Assembly (NCBI GenBank): GCA_948567375.1 | Contig: OX419760.1 | Span: 13,888,001-13,952,000 of the forward strand | Source of the DNA: Lunularia cruciata | Taxonomy: Eukaryota; Streptophyta; Marchantiopsida; Lunulariales; Lunulariaceae | Direction of reading: 5' to 3' | Length of the DNA stretch: 64,000 nucleotides | Part shown: positions 44,481 to 56,677 of the stretch, one piece after another | How positions within the stretch are numbered: position 1 is the stretch's first letter | How the letters are laid out: each line of letters starts with the position of its first letter | Translations under genes and position numbers: made by a program | Notes under the pieces: model-generated | What the model saw: the letters and a program-made list of their open reading frames with translations, nothing else | Databases searched by the model: none | What the model was told of the DNA's origin: nothing

Positions 44481-44850
44481 CTTCAAATGTTTGTCACTTC
44501 TGTTACATACCTCTAAACTCTATGATTTTGGTGGCAGCAAAAAGCCTTGAACAAGACCCTCCCAAAAAAATATAGCACGTATGGTTTGGACTTTTTGTCA
44601 TTGAGATATGGCCACCGCAATAATCCTAACCTACAACCTTCAACCTTCATTCCAATATGAAGCATCTTTCTCTAGGTCTACGCTCCTTCAATCCAATCCG
44701 AGTCCTTCTTCCTTTGACATGAAGTCATCTTCCTTAGTTCAAGTCAAAATACAAGCTTCTCATTGTTTCTTCTCCATTTGGGTTCAATTCGATTTCAGTA
44801 ATGCACTTCTTTTTTAAAATGTGTTCAAAATGAAAAATGTATGTACCACA

Positions 44851-45189
44851 TCTTGGTTTGTGAGTGAAGTTTGGGTTGCTCAAGCAAACGTGCACAACCT
44901 TTACAAAATTGAGGGCATTTTTTATAAACCTTGGTGTTTTGAGTAAAACTTGGAGTTTAAGTGGACTCTCACAACCTCAAAAAATGTTAGAGTTTGAGCA
45001 AACCTCAACTTCAATGACCAAACTCAACAATATCTCTATTAAAACACCAAACAAGCCTATCTAAAATAGAATTTTGGAATTCTTTAAAGTATTTCATGTA
45101 TGAAAAAACCAAATAAACCTCATCTTATCCTGAATTAAAGACTAAATAATTTTTCTAAACCAAGATTATCCATGGGAGAACAATTAGAG
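44851..45189. other. short spacer with GAGTTTGAGCAAACC repeats
   Basis: About 340 bp between C2 and B3. It carries more copies of the periodic repeat seen at 37290-37536 (for example GAGTTTGAGCAAACCTC near 44990). It ends at TAGAG (45185-45189), the left target duplicate of B3. Confidence 0.5.
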
Positions 45190-45699
45190 TGTAAAAGATT
45201 GAGATCAAGGAGAGAAATAGGAGAATGGGATATCACATTGAGACACTCAAATGAGGGAAAACTCCAAATACCTAGCATGAACTTTGGCTTTGATATTTAT
45301 AGGGAGTATATAAGGCTCTTGAGAAGCTTCTCAAGAAGCTTTCTTGAGCCACTTTCTTGAGCCACTTTCCAAGTTAACCAAGAAGCTTCTCAAGAAGTCT
45401 CCTTTTAGAAGGTGTCTACTTGGGGTGCAAGCTAAGCTAGTTGGAAGCTTCCAGAAGCTATCTACTTGGGATGCAAGCTAAGCTAGCCAGGAAGCTTCCC
45501 AAGAAGCTTCTTCTTAGAAGTCACCATTTAGCATGCATGTTACCCAATACTTGGGAGGTACCAAGTAACTTCCTAGATACTTTTAGAATAATCTTGGCTA
45601 ATTTGGCCCATTTGCTACTTTGTTAACCTTGACTAACTTTGTTGCTAAACTCCATATTTTTACATATGCCCCCACCACTAGTTGGTGATGTCCTCATCA

Positions 45700-47079
45700 C
45701 CATTGAAGCTTCAAACTCATGGATGGCTGTCCATGCATTCTAGAGATGAGAAGAGGCTCCCAAGTGGCATCATGAAGGGGATACCCTTTCCAAAGGACTT
45801 TGTACTTTGCATATTATTGATGGTCTTGTTGAATGTGACAACATGCAAGGATATGATCAACTTCATACTCTTCATGAACATTGATAGGGACAAGAAGAAG
45901 AGGAGGTTGGACTCAAGAGGAAAAGAAGATGGATTAGGAACAAAGGGTTTCAACTTGGAAAGGCAAAAGATAGGATAGATCTGTATATGACAAGGCAAGG
46001 CAAGGCAAGTCAATAAGTAATAGAAGAGATGATTTGGGTGACATCAAAGAGCCGTATCCAATTAGGGGCAAGTTTATAGACTTGGGTATCAAGTGGAAGA
46101 GGTAGGTTACTAGAGGAGAGCATGACCTTATTGTTGACTGAAAGGTGAGATCACAACGATGGTAGTCCACATATTGCTTTTGACAATTTTGAGCAACAAG
46201 GAGATGAGATTTGGCTTGTTGGAAGGATTGAGATATGGTGGTCAAGAAGGTGAAAATGTGAGGAACATGAGATGGAGGAAGAGCAAGCAAGAAATAATGA
46301 ACAAGTGGATTCTAGCCAAAATTGAGAAAGAAAGGTGAGAATCCAATGCTTGCATGTTTGGAATTATTGTATGCAAACTCCACAACTGCAAGATATTCAT
46401 CCCAATTGGTATGGTGAATGTTGATAAAGGCATGAAGCATATCCTCCAAGGTGCAATTTTCACGTTTAGTTTGTCCATCAGTTTGAGGATGATAGGCCTT
46501 GGACAAAGCAAGCTTGGTGCAAAGTATCTAGAAGAGTGCTTGCCAAAATTTTCTAGTGAATCAAGGATCACGATCGGAGATGAGTATACAAAGCATCCCA
46601 TGATGCTTAAAGATAATGTTGAAGTAGATCTATGCCAATGTTGGAGCATCAATGGTATCAAAGGTTGGTGCCAAATGGATTTGCTTACTAAGCTTATCCA
46701 CAAACACCACTATTGAAGTATGACCTTGCTTTGTCTTGGGCAAGATGTGATGAGATCCAAGCTTATTTATTCTTATTGAGCATATGGAATGGGGAATAGT
46801 TGAAGGAGCTTACTCGGTTTTTGGTTGTTGGCCTTCTTGCATTGGCAGCTCTCATGCGATTAGACAAAATCTCAAACATCTCGTGCCATGTTGGGGCACC
46901 ACCACTGGTGTTTGAAGGTACCCAAGGTCTTGTCTACACCCATGTGACCAGCAATTAGTAAGTCATGGGCTTCTTGGAGGAGCACAAGTTGGAGGTCACC
47001 CTTGGTTGGAACATAAATCTCACATAATAGAAGACCTTCCTTGAAGGAGAAGGTGTTGCACTCCTTGTCGCATGTTGCA
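45700..47079 (-). pseudogene. integrase and chromodomain remnants of element B3
   Basis: Frame 46506-46312 has YHPQTDGQTKRENCTLE, NWDEYLAVVEFAYNNSK and FFLNFG. Other pieces (46703-46242, 46290-45934, 46013-45717) are parts of the same domain in shifted frames. Frame 47087-46872 is the N-terminal zinc-binding region approach (LIAGHMGVDKTLGTFKHQWW). Chromodomain DNA lies near 45720-45900. Confidence 0.6.
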
Positions 47080-47496
47080 TGTAACAATATGGAGTTTCAT
47101 GGTGAAGTTAGTAGGGCTAAAAAAGTAGCAAATAAGACAAATTAGCCTAGAATATTCTAGAAGTATCTAGGAAGCTTCTTGGGAAGCTTCTTGGCTAGCT
47201 TAGCTTGCATCCCAAGTAGGTAGCTTCTAGAAGAAAGCTTCTAGAAGCTTCCAACTAGCTTAGCTTACACATCAAGTAAGCGACTTCTATAAGGAAATTT
47301 CTTGAGAAGCTTCCCAATTAACTTGGCGGCTAAGCGGCTCAAGGAAACTTCTTCAGAAGCTTCTCAAGAGCCTTTTATGATCCTTATAGATACAAGAGCC
47401 AAAGCTCATGTTAGGCATTTGGAGTTTTCCATCATTCAAGTGTCCCAATGTGAGCTTCCATTCTCCTATTTCTCTCTTTGGTCCTGGTCTTTTACA
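47080..47496 (+). repeat. LTR of element B4, 5-prime copy
   Basis: 417 bp. Contains the arrays GAATATTCTAGAA (47150-47162) and TTCTAGAAGCTTC (47239-47251). A 14 bp duplication in the second region (AGCTTCTAGAAGAAAGCTTCTAGAAG) is absent from the 3-prime LTR, so it arose after insertion or during reverse transcription. TATA-like CTTATAGATA near 47383. Confidence 0.85.
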
Positions 47497-47749
47497 TTGG
47501 TATCAAAGTAAGGTTTGGGATGGATTTTTGGAATTTATGGACCACCAAATCCACTTCCACCAAACCATTGGGATTTTTGTGTCCAAGTACTAACCAAACC
47601 TCATTTCACACAATTCATCATCTCATGCTTTGGACAAGATTTTCTACATATGAGCACCATATTTGAGGAATCCTTGGTACTTCCAGTTGTAACTTATAGA
47701 GAACGGTGGAAGTGTTGCTTCTATGTGTTGATAAATTAGATAGATTAAG

Positions 47750-48650
47750 GATGGCATGATAGAGTAGCAACTATGGCAGCAATGCCCAAGGTTATCCTTG
47801 CTATGCTATGTAGCAACAAATCAAGCACCTTACTCGATTTTTTTATGAATGAGATCATTGACCACAAGAGCATGTAGAAAGGGTATCAGTTTGAGAAGAA
47901 GATGATCAAATCCGATTCCCTAAACCCAAGGTATTTGAAGGCAAGAATCTCTTGGATGCAGTTGATAATTGTATGATTGATTGTGAATGTTATTTTGAAG
48001 CTACCAATCTTCAAGATGAGCAAAACTAGATTCTCTTGGTTTTTAGCCATTTGGATGGAGTAGCAAAGCTATGGTAGAGATTCCAAGTTTAGCTCAGAAG
48101 AAGATGATCAAATCCGATTCCCTAAACCCAAGGTATTTGAGGGCAAGAATCTCTTGGATGCAGTTGATAATTGTATGATTGATTGTGAATGTTATTTTGA
48201 AGCTACCAATCTTCAAGATGAGCAAAACTAGATTCTCTTGGTTTTTAGCCATTTGGATGGAGTAGCAAAGCTATGGTAGAGATTCCAAGTAAAGTGAGCT
48301 AAATGACAAATTTTTGTATCAATCTTGACATGGGCAAAATTCAAGAGTGCAATAATTAGTCAATTCTAAGCTATAAATGCCACATAAGCTACATTAGATA
48401 GGTCGGTAGAGTTATAATAGATTGGTTTTGTAAGAAGTTACATCATGCAATTCCAAAACACCATCATGCAAATTCTAGATATATTGGAAGGTGAAGCTCT
48501 AGATCAATTTGTGAGGGGCTTGAAGTCAAGAACCAAATTAGAGATAACCATGCAAGAGCCACAACACTTGGAGGAAGCCATGCAGTCAACAAAACATTTT
48601 GATTCCTTGGTTGCAACAACTTGGTCTTGACCTTGACCTCCATAGAACCT
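47750..48650 (+). pseudogene. gag: gag of element B4
   Basis: Sequence homologous to gag of B2: RFPKPKVFEGKNLLDAVDN near 47912, then after a 202 bp tandem duplication the capsid end MQFQNTIMQILDILEGEALD (48445-48505) and GLKSRTKLEITMQEPQHLEEA to 48630. Stops interrupt it. Linker and knuckle follow near 48750-48820 (FYCHQLGHCIAKC-type sequence). Confidence 0.65.
47894..48290 (+). repeat. near-perfect 195 bp tandem duplication inside B4 gag
   Basis: Copies at 47894-48088 and 48096-48290 differ at a single visible base (TTTGAAGGCAAG versus TTTGAGGGCAAG) and are separated by 7 bases. The surroundings differ from other family B copies far more than this, so the duplication is much younger than the insertion. 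It shifts the gag frame. Confidence 0.85.
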
Positions 48651-48794
48651 ATCGATACACTACACATGGGTGGAGGAGCCAGCACCAATGGAGATTGATG
48701 TCGTTCAACGGAGACCACTTGGCACTACAAATAGAGAAACTGCAACAAATGGTGGTTGATTTTATTGTCACCAATTGGGACATTGCATTGCTAA

Positions 48795-49650
48795 ATGTCC
48801 ACTCAAGAATGTGTAACCTCAACAAGTCACCTAGATGGAGTCTGTGGAGCAAAATGGTCATGGAAACAAGGAATCATAGTAGGAGATTTCAAGCCGCCTA
48901 CTATAAGCTTGATTATTTCTAATGGGATTGAAGGCTTGGCCTATACAAGTTTGCTTTGCTTGCAAGGTATGATATCTAATTGGGGTTGTAGGATTTTGGT
49001 TGATTCTAGAATTTCAAAGAATTGTATGTCTATGCAAGTAACAAAGGAATTGGGTATTCTTATGAAGCCAGTAACTAGAAGTAGATTGATGATGGCGAAG
49101 GGTAGAAAGAGTTCTACATCATGTACCCTTGCATCTTGTTACCTTCAAGATTGGGAAGGAGTATTTAGAGTGTATGAGGTTTGTAGTGGTACCTCTACAC
49201 TATGATGTCATTCTAGAACTACCTTGGCTTGAACATCATAAGGTTCAATTTGATTAGACTTGACAACAAATTCAAGTACAATACCAAGGTAGGAATTTTC
49301 CATTAGGTTGTCTAGCACCTTTGAGTAAGACACCTAAAAATAGTCAATCCCAAGATGGGAAGTTTGTCAAGACATAGCCATAGAGCAAGCCTTGAAGAGA
49401 GATGAGTCCCAAGATGGGAAGTTTGCCAAGAAGGCAGCCATGGAGCAAGGCTTGAAGAGAGATTAGTCCCTAGATGGGAAGTTTGTTAGTGAAGCAACCA
49501 TAGAGCAAGCTTTGGAGGAAGATATGTCTATTTTCACAATGTGGATCAAGCTGATTGCGCAAGGACAATCTGAGGAAGACCAAGAGCCTCATCAAGCAAT
49601 GATTGATCACATTAGTTCAAGAGTTTGTGGACGTATTCTTGGATGATCTG
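48795..49650 (+). pseudogene. protease and repeated linker of element B4
   Basis: Frame 48795-49205 contains RILVDSRISKNCMSMQV (active-site region, D-S-R as in B2) and LMMAKGRKS. The ILG segment (ILELPWLEHHKVQFD) is read near 49210-49255. The linker at 49370-49520 has three tandem units of about 60 bp, each with AIEQA or AMEQG followed by LKRDxSxDGKF. These imperfect repeats also exist in B1-B3. Confidence 0.6.
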
Positions 49651-50990
49651 CCAAAGAGATTACCCTCCGATTGTGGTATGCCCTTCAAGATTGAGTTATT
49701 GCCAAGGAGTAATCCAATGAGTAGACCAATCTATTGGCTCTCACCAAAGGAGTTGGAGGAGTTGCATATAACACTTACATAATTGTTGGAGAAGGACTTC
49801 ATACAACATAGTACCTCTCCTTGGGGAGCACCAATCCTATTTGTTCCAAAGAAGGATGGAGGACTTCATTTCTGTATTGATTACCGTGGGCTCAATATGC
49901 AAACAATGAAGAATGCATATCCCTTACCTTGGATTTGTGACTTGCTTGATCAACTAAGCGGAGCACAATAATTTTCCAAGTTGGATCTTTGCAGTGTTTA
50001 TTAGCAAATCCTCATTGATAAGGAAGATGTGCAAAAGACTACCTTTTGCACAAGGTATGGGCATTTTGAGTGGAGAGTTCTATCTTTCGGGCTCACTAAT
50101 GCTCTAGCAATCTTCATAGATCAGATATATTGGGTTTGGATGGACTATTGGATTGGTACGTGGTGGTGTTCTTGGATGATATTGTAATCTATAGCAAGAC
50201 AAAGGCAAAACACATGAATCATGTGCAAGAAGTCCTAAGACGACTACAACAATGGAAATTTTATTGCAAGAAGTCAAAGTGTGCCTTTTGGTAGAAGGAA
50301 GTCACCTTCTTGGGTCACAAGATCTCATCAAAAGGGATCAAGATGGAAGAGGAGAAAATCAAGGCCATTATTGATTAGCCTACACCAAAGGATGCTATAC
50401 AAGTACGGGCATTAAATGGATTGGCCAGTTTTTATTGATGGTTCATCCATTATTATGCTCATGTGGCTGCACCATAGACTGACTTCTTGGGAAAGAACTT
50501 GAGCTTTCAATGACCACCAAGCACAAAGAAGCATTCTAGAAGTTGAAACATATGGTGTCTTCAAGACCCATTCTTCAACCATATGATCCTCAACTACCTT
50601 GTGTGGTTGATTTTGATGCTTCTAACTTTGCAATTGGAGCCGTGTTGCAACATGAATTCCTTGATGGACTACATCCCATTGCCTTTGTGTCTTGTTGACT
50701 AAATACAATTGAAAGAAATTACTCTGCCCTCAAGATCGGGAACAACTTGTAAAGGTATATGCCACCAAGGTATGGAAGCATTACCTCTTGGGAGAACTAG
50801 TGATCATGCAAATTGATCACAAACCATTGTTGCAGACCTTATACTTGGAACACATGAAGAGTCGACATCATTGATAAGAGGAGCAACTCTAATTGTTTGA
50901 CATCAAACTTGAGTACAAACCATGTTGGTTCCATGTCATCCCTGATGCCCTATCATGAAGATTTGATTTCAGATCTCCTCCTCTCATCAT
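49651..50990 (+). pseudogene. reverse transcriptase and RNase H of element B4
   Basis: Frame 49783-49971 reads [20 protein letters not shown] and [24 protein letters not shown] and the catalytic VVFLDDIVIYS (near 50164-50195) follow; both Asp are retained. VTFLGHKIS lies near 50310 and VVDFDASNFAIGAVLQHE near 50605-50655. Stops at TAG and TGA and several shifts disrupt it. Confidence 0.75.
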
Positions 50991-52280
50991 GATTGCAATT
51001 AGGACGGTGTCAATTGACTCCAAGGTCCAAAATGATTTTATGTCAGCTCTACAGCAAGATCCCTTCTTCCAGATGGTACATGGTCATCTTATAACATGTG
51101 ACAAGGAGTACAACACCTTCTCCTTCAAGGAAAGCCTTCTATTCCATGAGGACCGGATCTATGTTCCTGCCAAAGGTGATCTCTAACTTGTGTGCCTTCA
51201 AGAAGCCCATGATTTACCAATTATTGGTCACATGGGTGTGGACAAGGCCTTGGGTACCCTCCGACACAAATGGTGGTGGCCCAACATAGGTAGAGAGTTT
51301 TGAGAGTTTTTCTGATTGTGTGAGAGTTGCCAACGCAACAAGGCCAATGACAAAAAACTGAGTGGACTCCTTCAACCACTCCCAATTCCATCTACTCGAT
51401 GGGAACATGTGAGCTTAGATCTCATCAGTTCCTTGCCCAAGACAAAGCAAGGTCACATAGCAATTGTGGTGTTTGTGGATAAGCTTAGTAAGTAGATCCA
51501 TTTGGCACCAACGGTTGATACTCTGGATGCTTCAACCTTGGCGCAAATCTACTTCAACAATGTATTCAAACATCATGGGATGCCACGTCTACTCATCTCT
51601 GACCATGATCCTTGCTTCATTGGAAAGTGTTGGCAAGCACTCTTCCAAATACTCGGCACCAAGCTTGCTTTGTCCACAACCTATCATCTTCAAATTGATG
51701 GACAAATTGAATGTGAAAATCACATCTTGGAAGATATGCTTTTTTCCTTTGTCAACATTCACCATACCAATTGGGATGAATGTCTTGCAGCTATGGAGTT
51801 TGCATACAATAATTCTAAACAAGCAAGCACCAGATTCTCTCCTTTCTTTCTCAATTTTGGCCAATACCCACTTGTTCAAGATTCCTTTCTTGCTCCTCCT
51901 CCATCTCATGTCCCTCATACTTCCACCTTCTTGACCACCATCTCCTAATCCCTCCAACAAGCCAAATCTCATCTCCTTGTTGCTCAGAATTGGCAAAAAC
52001 AATATGCGGATCACCATTGTCATGATCTCAACTTTCAAGTTGGTGATAAGGTCATGCTCTCATCCAATAACCTCCCTCTCCCACTTAATACCCAAGTTTG
52101 TAAACTTCACTCTAATTGGATAGGACACTTTGATGTCACCTAAATTGTCTCTCTTGTTGCTTATCAACTTGCCTTGCCTTGTCGTATGTGCATCCATCGT
52201 GTCTTTCATATTTCCAAGTTGAAACCCTTTGTTCCTAACCCATCTTCTTTTTCCTCTTGAATCCAACCTCTCCCTCCTAT
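50989..52280 (+). pseudogene. integrase of element B4
   Basis: Frame 50989-51186 is the connection. CESCQRNKAND is read near 51326-51355, and EHVSLDLISSLPKTKQGH near 51405. Frame 51502-51948 has LLISDHDPCFIGKCW (second Asp), TYHLQIDGQIECENHILE (Glu), NWDECLAAMEFAYNNSK. GDKVMLSSNNLPL and HRVFHISKLKPF occur to 52235. Much of the domain is open. Confidence 0.75.
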
Positions 52281-52500
52281 TGTCCCTATCAATGATCATG
52301 AGGAATACAAAGTTGATCATATCTTTAAGCGTCACCACATTCAACAAGGCTATCAACAAGATACGGAGTACAAGGTCCTTTGGAAAGGGTGTCCCCTTCA
52401 TGATGCCACATAGGAACCTCTTTCTCATCTCCAAAATGCACGACTGGCCATCCAAGAGGTCAAAGCTTCACTAGCAACGAGGACATCATCAACTAGCAAT
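52281..52500 (+). pseudogene. chromodomain of element B4
   Basis: HEEYKVDHIFKRH (about 52298-52336) is followed by TEYKVLWKGCPLHDAT, TAG in place of the expected Trp codon, then EPLSHLQNARLA. The Y-K-V, Y-K-V-L-W-K-G and A-T-W-E-P-like pattern is diagnostic of a chromodomain. It ends just before the purine tract. Confidence 0.8.
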
Positions 52501-52509
52501 GGGGGAATA

Positions 52510-52921
52510 TGTAACAATATGGAGTTTAACAATAAAGTTGGTAGGGCTAAAAAAGTAGCAAATAAGACAAATTAGCCTAGAATATTCTAGAAGTATCTAG
52601 GAAGCTTCTTTGGAAGCTTCCTAGCTAGCTTAGTTTGCACCCCAAGTAGGTAGCTTCTAGAAGCTTCCAACTAGCTTAGCTTGCATGCCAAGTAAATAAC
52701 TTCTACAAGGAAACTTCTTGAGAAGCTTCCCAATTAACTTGGCTTGCATTCCAAGAAAGTAGCTCAAGGAAGCTTCTTGAGAAGCTTCTCAAGAGCCTTG
52801 TATGATCCCTATAAATACACGAGCCAAAGCTCATGCAGGGCATTTGGAGTTCTCCCTCATTCAAGTGTCCCAATGTGAGCTTCCATTCTCTTATTTCTCT
52901 CCTTGATCTTGGTCTTTTACA
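52510..52921 (+). repeat. LTR of element B4, 3-prime copy, with heat-shock-like arrays
   Basis: 412 bp. Arrays GAATATTCTAGAA (52580-52592) and TTCTAGAAGCTTC (52655-52667) each give three perfect alternating GAA/TTC units, and paired GAAGCTTC blocks follow to ~52795. A TATA box CTATAAATAC lies at 52809-52818, ~140 bp downstream of the second array. Confidence 0.85.
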
Positions 52922-55900
52922 TTGCAAGACAACCTTGTACCATTTGAAAGAAATGATCTTTTTGTAAGGTTGTCTTAAACTCAATCTAGACTTTGGAGTC
53001 AATTGATACCGTTGTAATTGCCACCGTGATGAGAGGAAGAGACTTAAAATCAAGTTGTTATGATAGTGCATCAAGAATGACATGGAACTAACTAGGTTTG
53101 TACTCAAGTTTGATGTCAAACAATTGTAATTGTTCCTCCCATCAATGATATCAACTCTTCATATGTTTCAAGTACAATGTTTGCAACAAGGGTTTATGAT
53201 CAGTTTGCATGATCACTTGTTTCCCCAAGAGATAATACCTCTATACCTTGGTGGTATATATCATTGCTAGTTTTTCATGATCTCAAGCATAGTAATTATT
53301 CTTTTTTGTATTTATTTAGCAAGACACAAAGGCAATGAGATGTAACCCATCCAAGAATTCTTGTTGCAACACAAATTTAATTGCAAAGTTAGAAACATCA
53401 AAATCAACCACACAAGATAGTTGAATATCATATGGTTGAAGAATGGGTCTTGAAGACACCATATGTTTAAGCTTCTACAATGCTTCTTTGTGCTTGGTGA
53501 TCCATTGAAAGCTCAAGTTCTTCCCCAGGAGATTGGTCAATGATGCGACTACATGAGCATAGTAGTGGATGAACTGTCAATATTTTGGCCAATTCATTAA
53601 ATGCCCATACTTTTATAACATCCTTTGGAGTAGGCCAATCAATAATGGCCTTGATTGTCTCCTTGTCCATCTTGATCTCCTCCAATGAGATCTTCTGATC
53701 CAAGAAGGTAACTTCTTTCTACCAAAAGGCACACTTTGACTCTTGTAGTAAAACTTCTATTGTCGTAGTCGTCTTAGGAATTATTCCACATGATTTTCAT
53801 GTTTTTCCTCTATCTTGCTATAGATTAAAATATCATCCAAGAACACCACCACATACCAATCCAATAGCCCATCCAACATCCAATGCATCTGATTTGAAGA
53901 TTATTGGAGAATTAGTGAGTCCAAAAGGCAGAACTCTCCACTCAAAATACCTATACCTTGTGCAAAAGGTAGTCTTTTGAATATCTTCTCTATCAATGAG
54001 AATATACAATAATAATACTTAGAGAATAATAAACAATAAACAATAAACACTTTAGAGATCCAACTTGGAGAAGTATCATTCGCTGCTCAATTGATCAAGT
54101 AAGTTATCAATTCAAGGCAAGGGATATGCATTCTTCATTGTTTGTTTATTGAGGCCATGATAATCAATATAGAAGTGAAGTCCCCCATCCTTCTTTGTGA
54201 TAAATAGTACCGGTTTCCCCAAGGAGATGTACTATGTCATATGAAGTCCTTCTCCAACAACTTTGTTAGTGTCATTTGGAGCTCATCCAACTCCTTTGGT
54301 GAGAGCGGATAGATTGGCCTACTCATTAAAGTACTTCTTGGCAATAATTCAATCTTGAAAGGCATATCACAATTGGAAGGTAGCCCCTTTGGTGTAGATC
54401 ATCCAAAAACACATCTAAAAACTCTTGGACTATTCAATTCAATCTGTTTGATGAGGCTTTTGATCCTCCTTGTATCCTCCAAGCGCAATAGGCTTGATCC
54501 ACACCGTAAAAACAAACTTATCCTCCTCCAAAGCTTACTCTATGGCTGCTTCACTAATAAACTTCCCATCTTTGGACTTATCTTCATTCAAAGCTTGCCC
54601 TGTGGTTGCTTTCTTGACAAATTTCCCATCTTGGGACTGATTATTCTTAGGTGTCTTACTCAAAGATGCCAGACAACCTAATCTGAAATTCTAACCTTGG
54701 TGTTGTACTTGAATTTATCATTGGTTCCAATCAAATTGAACCTTATGATGTTCAAGCCAAGGTAGACCTAGAATGACATCATAGTGTAGAGGTGCCACTA
54801 CAAAGCTCATACACTACAAATACTCTTCCTCAATAGTGAAGGTAATAGGATGCAAGGTACAAAATGCAAAACCTACTATCTGTCATCTACTTCTAATTAT
54901 TGGCTTGATAGGATTACTAATTCCTTTGCTAATTTCATAGACATACAATTCTCTAAACTTCTAGAATCAACCAAAATCCTACAACCAAGATTAGATGTTG
55001 TACCTTGCAAGTGAAGCAAACTTGCATAAGTCAATCCTTCAATCCCATTGGAACTAATCAAGTTCCCAATAGGCGGCTCAAAATTTCCTACTAGGACTTC
55101 TCATTTCCCTAATCATTTCCACTCCACAAACTCTATTTGGGAAATTTGTCAAGATCATCTATTTTTTAGTAGACATTCAACAATGCAATGTCCAATCTGG
55201 TGACAATAAAAGCAACCTCTATTTTTCCACAATCTTTCACAATCTGCTATGCCAAGTGGTCCTTTGGAAGGCATCAATCTCCATTGGTGTCGGCTCCTCC
55301 ACCCACATGTAATGTGCTGGTAGGTTTTATGAAGGTCAAGATCAAGACAAAGTTTTCATAACTAAGGAATCAAAGTGCTCTATCAATTGCATTACTTCTT
55401 CCAAGTGTTTTGGCTCTTGCATAGTCACTTCTAATTTGGTTTTTGACTTCAAGCCACTCACAAATTGATCTAGAGTTTCACCATCTATTATATTTAAAAT
55501 TTGCATGATGGTGTTCTCAAACTATGTGATGTAGCTTTGTACGGAACCAATCTGCTTCAACTCTGCCTACTTATCTCGTGTGGGTTGTGTGGTATTTATT
55601 GCTTGGAATTACCTAATTATTGTACCCTTGAATTCTTCCTATGTTAGGATTGGTACAACAAAATACCATTCAGCTTGCTTCACTCGAAATTGCCACCATA
55701 GTTTTCCCACTCCATCCAATTGGCTTGAAGCTAAGAGAATTTGCTTTTGTTCATCTTGAAGATTTGTAGCCTTGAAATAATGTTAACAATCAAATACAAA
55801 ATTCTCAACTATGCCCAAGAGATTCTTGCCATCAAATACCTTAGGTTTTGGAAATTGGATTCACTTTTCTCCTTCTTGAAATGGTGTTCTCTCTATGTGA

Positions 55901-56262
55901 TCCTATCATTGATGATCTCATTCATCCAACAATTAAGTAAAGTGTTCGATTTGTTGCTACATAGCAATGATAACCTTGGGCATGTTGCTATGGTTACTAA
56001 TCTATCATTCCACCCCCAATCTACCTAATTTATTGACACATAGATGCAACATGTCCATCGTTCTCCATAAGTTACAACTAGAAGTACCAAGGGTTTGTCG
56101 AACAAGGTGATTGCATTTAGAAAATTCTACCCAAAGCGTGAGGTGATAAACTGTATGAAATGATGCTTGAGTAGTACACAAACACAAAAATCCCAATGGT
56201 TTGCCGGAAATGGGTTTGGTGGTCCATAAATTCCATCCATCCCTTTCTTGCTCTAATATCAA
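52922..56262 (-). pseudogene. gag, protease, reverse transcriptase and RNase H remnants of element B3
   Basis: The DNA is co-linear with 40150-43526 of B2 but has many stops. Recognisable minus-strand pieces: 53703-53467 (ISLEEIKMDKETIKAIIDWP, polymerase-RNase H border), the FLDD-containing region near 53850, PKKDGG-type sequence near 54190, protease near 54750-54990 (MSFV and ILGL remnants), knuckle near 55190 and capsid at 55350-55900. At about 54000-54055 there is an extra AATAATA/ATAAACA-rich stretch absent from B2, breaking the polymerase. Confidence 0.6.
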
Positions 56263-56677
56263 TGTAAAAGACCGTGATCAAGGAGAGAAATAGGAGAATG
56301 TAAGATCATATTAGGATACTCAAATCAGGGAAACTACGAATACCTAGCATGAGTTTTGGCTTTGGTATTTATAGAGAACATACAAGGCTCCCGGGAAGCT
56401 TCTCAAGAAGCTTCCTTCTAGAAGTCATCTACTTGGCGTGCAAGCTAAGCTAGTTGGAAGCTTCTAGAAGCTACCTACTTGGGGTGCAAGCTAAGCTAGC
56501 TGGGAAGCTTCCCAAGAAGCTTCTTCCTAGAAGTCACCACTTGGCATGCACGTTACCCAATACTTGGGAAGTACCAAGTAGTTTCTTACATACTTCTAGA
56601 ATATTTTAGGCTAATTCATCCCATTTGCTACTTTGTTAGCCTTGACTAACTTTGTCGCTAAAGTCCATATTGTTACA

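Larger units (their letters stand above)
37537..44850 (-). mobile_element. element C2: second copy of element C, interrupted by B2
   Basis: Left end TGTGACAACCCGG at 37537 matches C1 at 3547; co-linear similarity runs through the promoter-like CTATTTAAAGG (minus, near 38200) to 38316, then resumes at 43941 after element B2. The right end GTACCACA (44850) matches GGCACCACA of C1. Without B2 it is about 1.7 kb, so much of the ORF present in C1 is missing. I could not confirm a target duplication (TAGCA left, TCTTG right). Confidence 0.6.
47080..52921 (+). mobile_element. element B4: family B chromovirus, plus sense, nested in B3 with perfect TTGCA duplication
   Basis: LTRs 47080-47496 (417 bp) and 52510-52921 (412 bp), TGTAACAATATGG to TCTTTTACA. 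The flanks are TTGCA (47075-47079 and 52922-52926), an exact 5 bp duplication. The primer site TTGGTATCAAAG follows the 5-prime LTR (47497-), and the purine tract GGGGGAATA (52501-52509) precedes the 3-prime LTR. Order: gag (with a tandem duplication), knuckle, protease, linker repeats, reverse transcriptase, RNase H, integrase, chromodomain. Since it is inserted in B3, it transposed later. Confidence 0.9.
45190..56677 (-). mobile_element. element B3: family B chromovirus, minus sense, split by B4
   Basis: LTRs 45190-45664 (475 bp) and 56263-56677 (415 bp). Flanks TAGAG (45185-45189) and TAAAG (56678-56682) are a 5 bp duplication with one transition. The internal region is 45665-47079 and 52922-56262; element B4 occupies 47080-52921. 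Co-linear with B2: chromodomain and integrase on the left, RNase H, reverse transcriptase, protease and gag on the right. It is much more decayed than B2. The minus-strand primer site next to the right LTR reads TTGATATTAGAGC. Confidence 0.85.
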
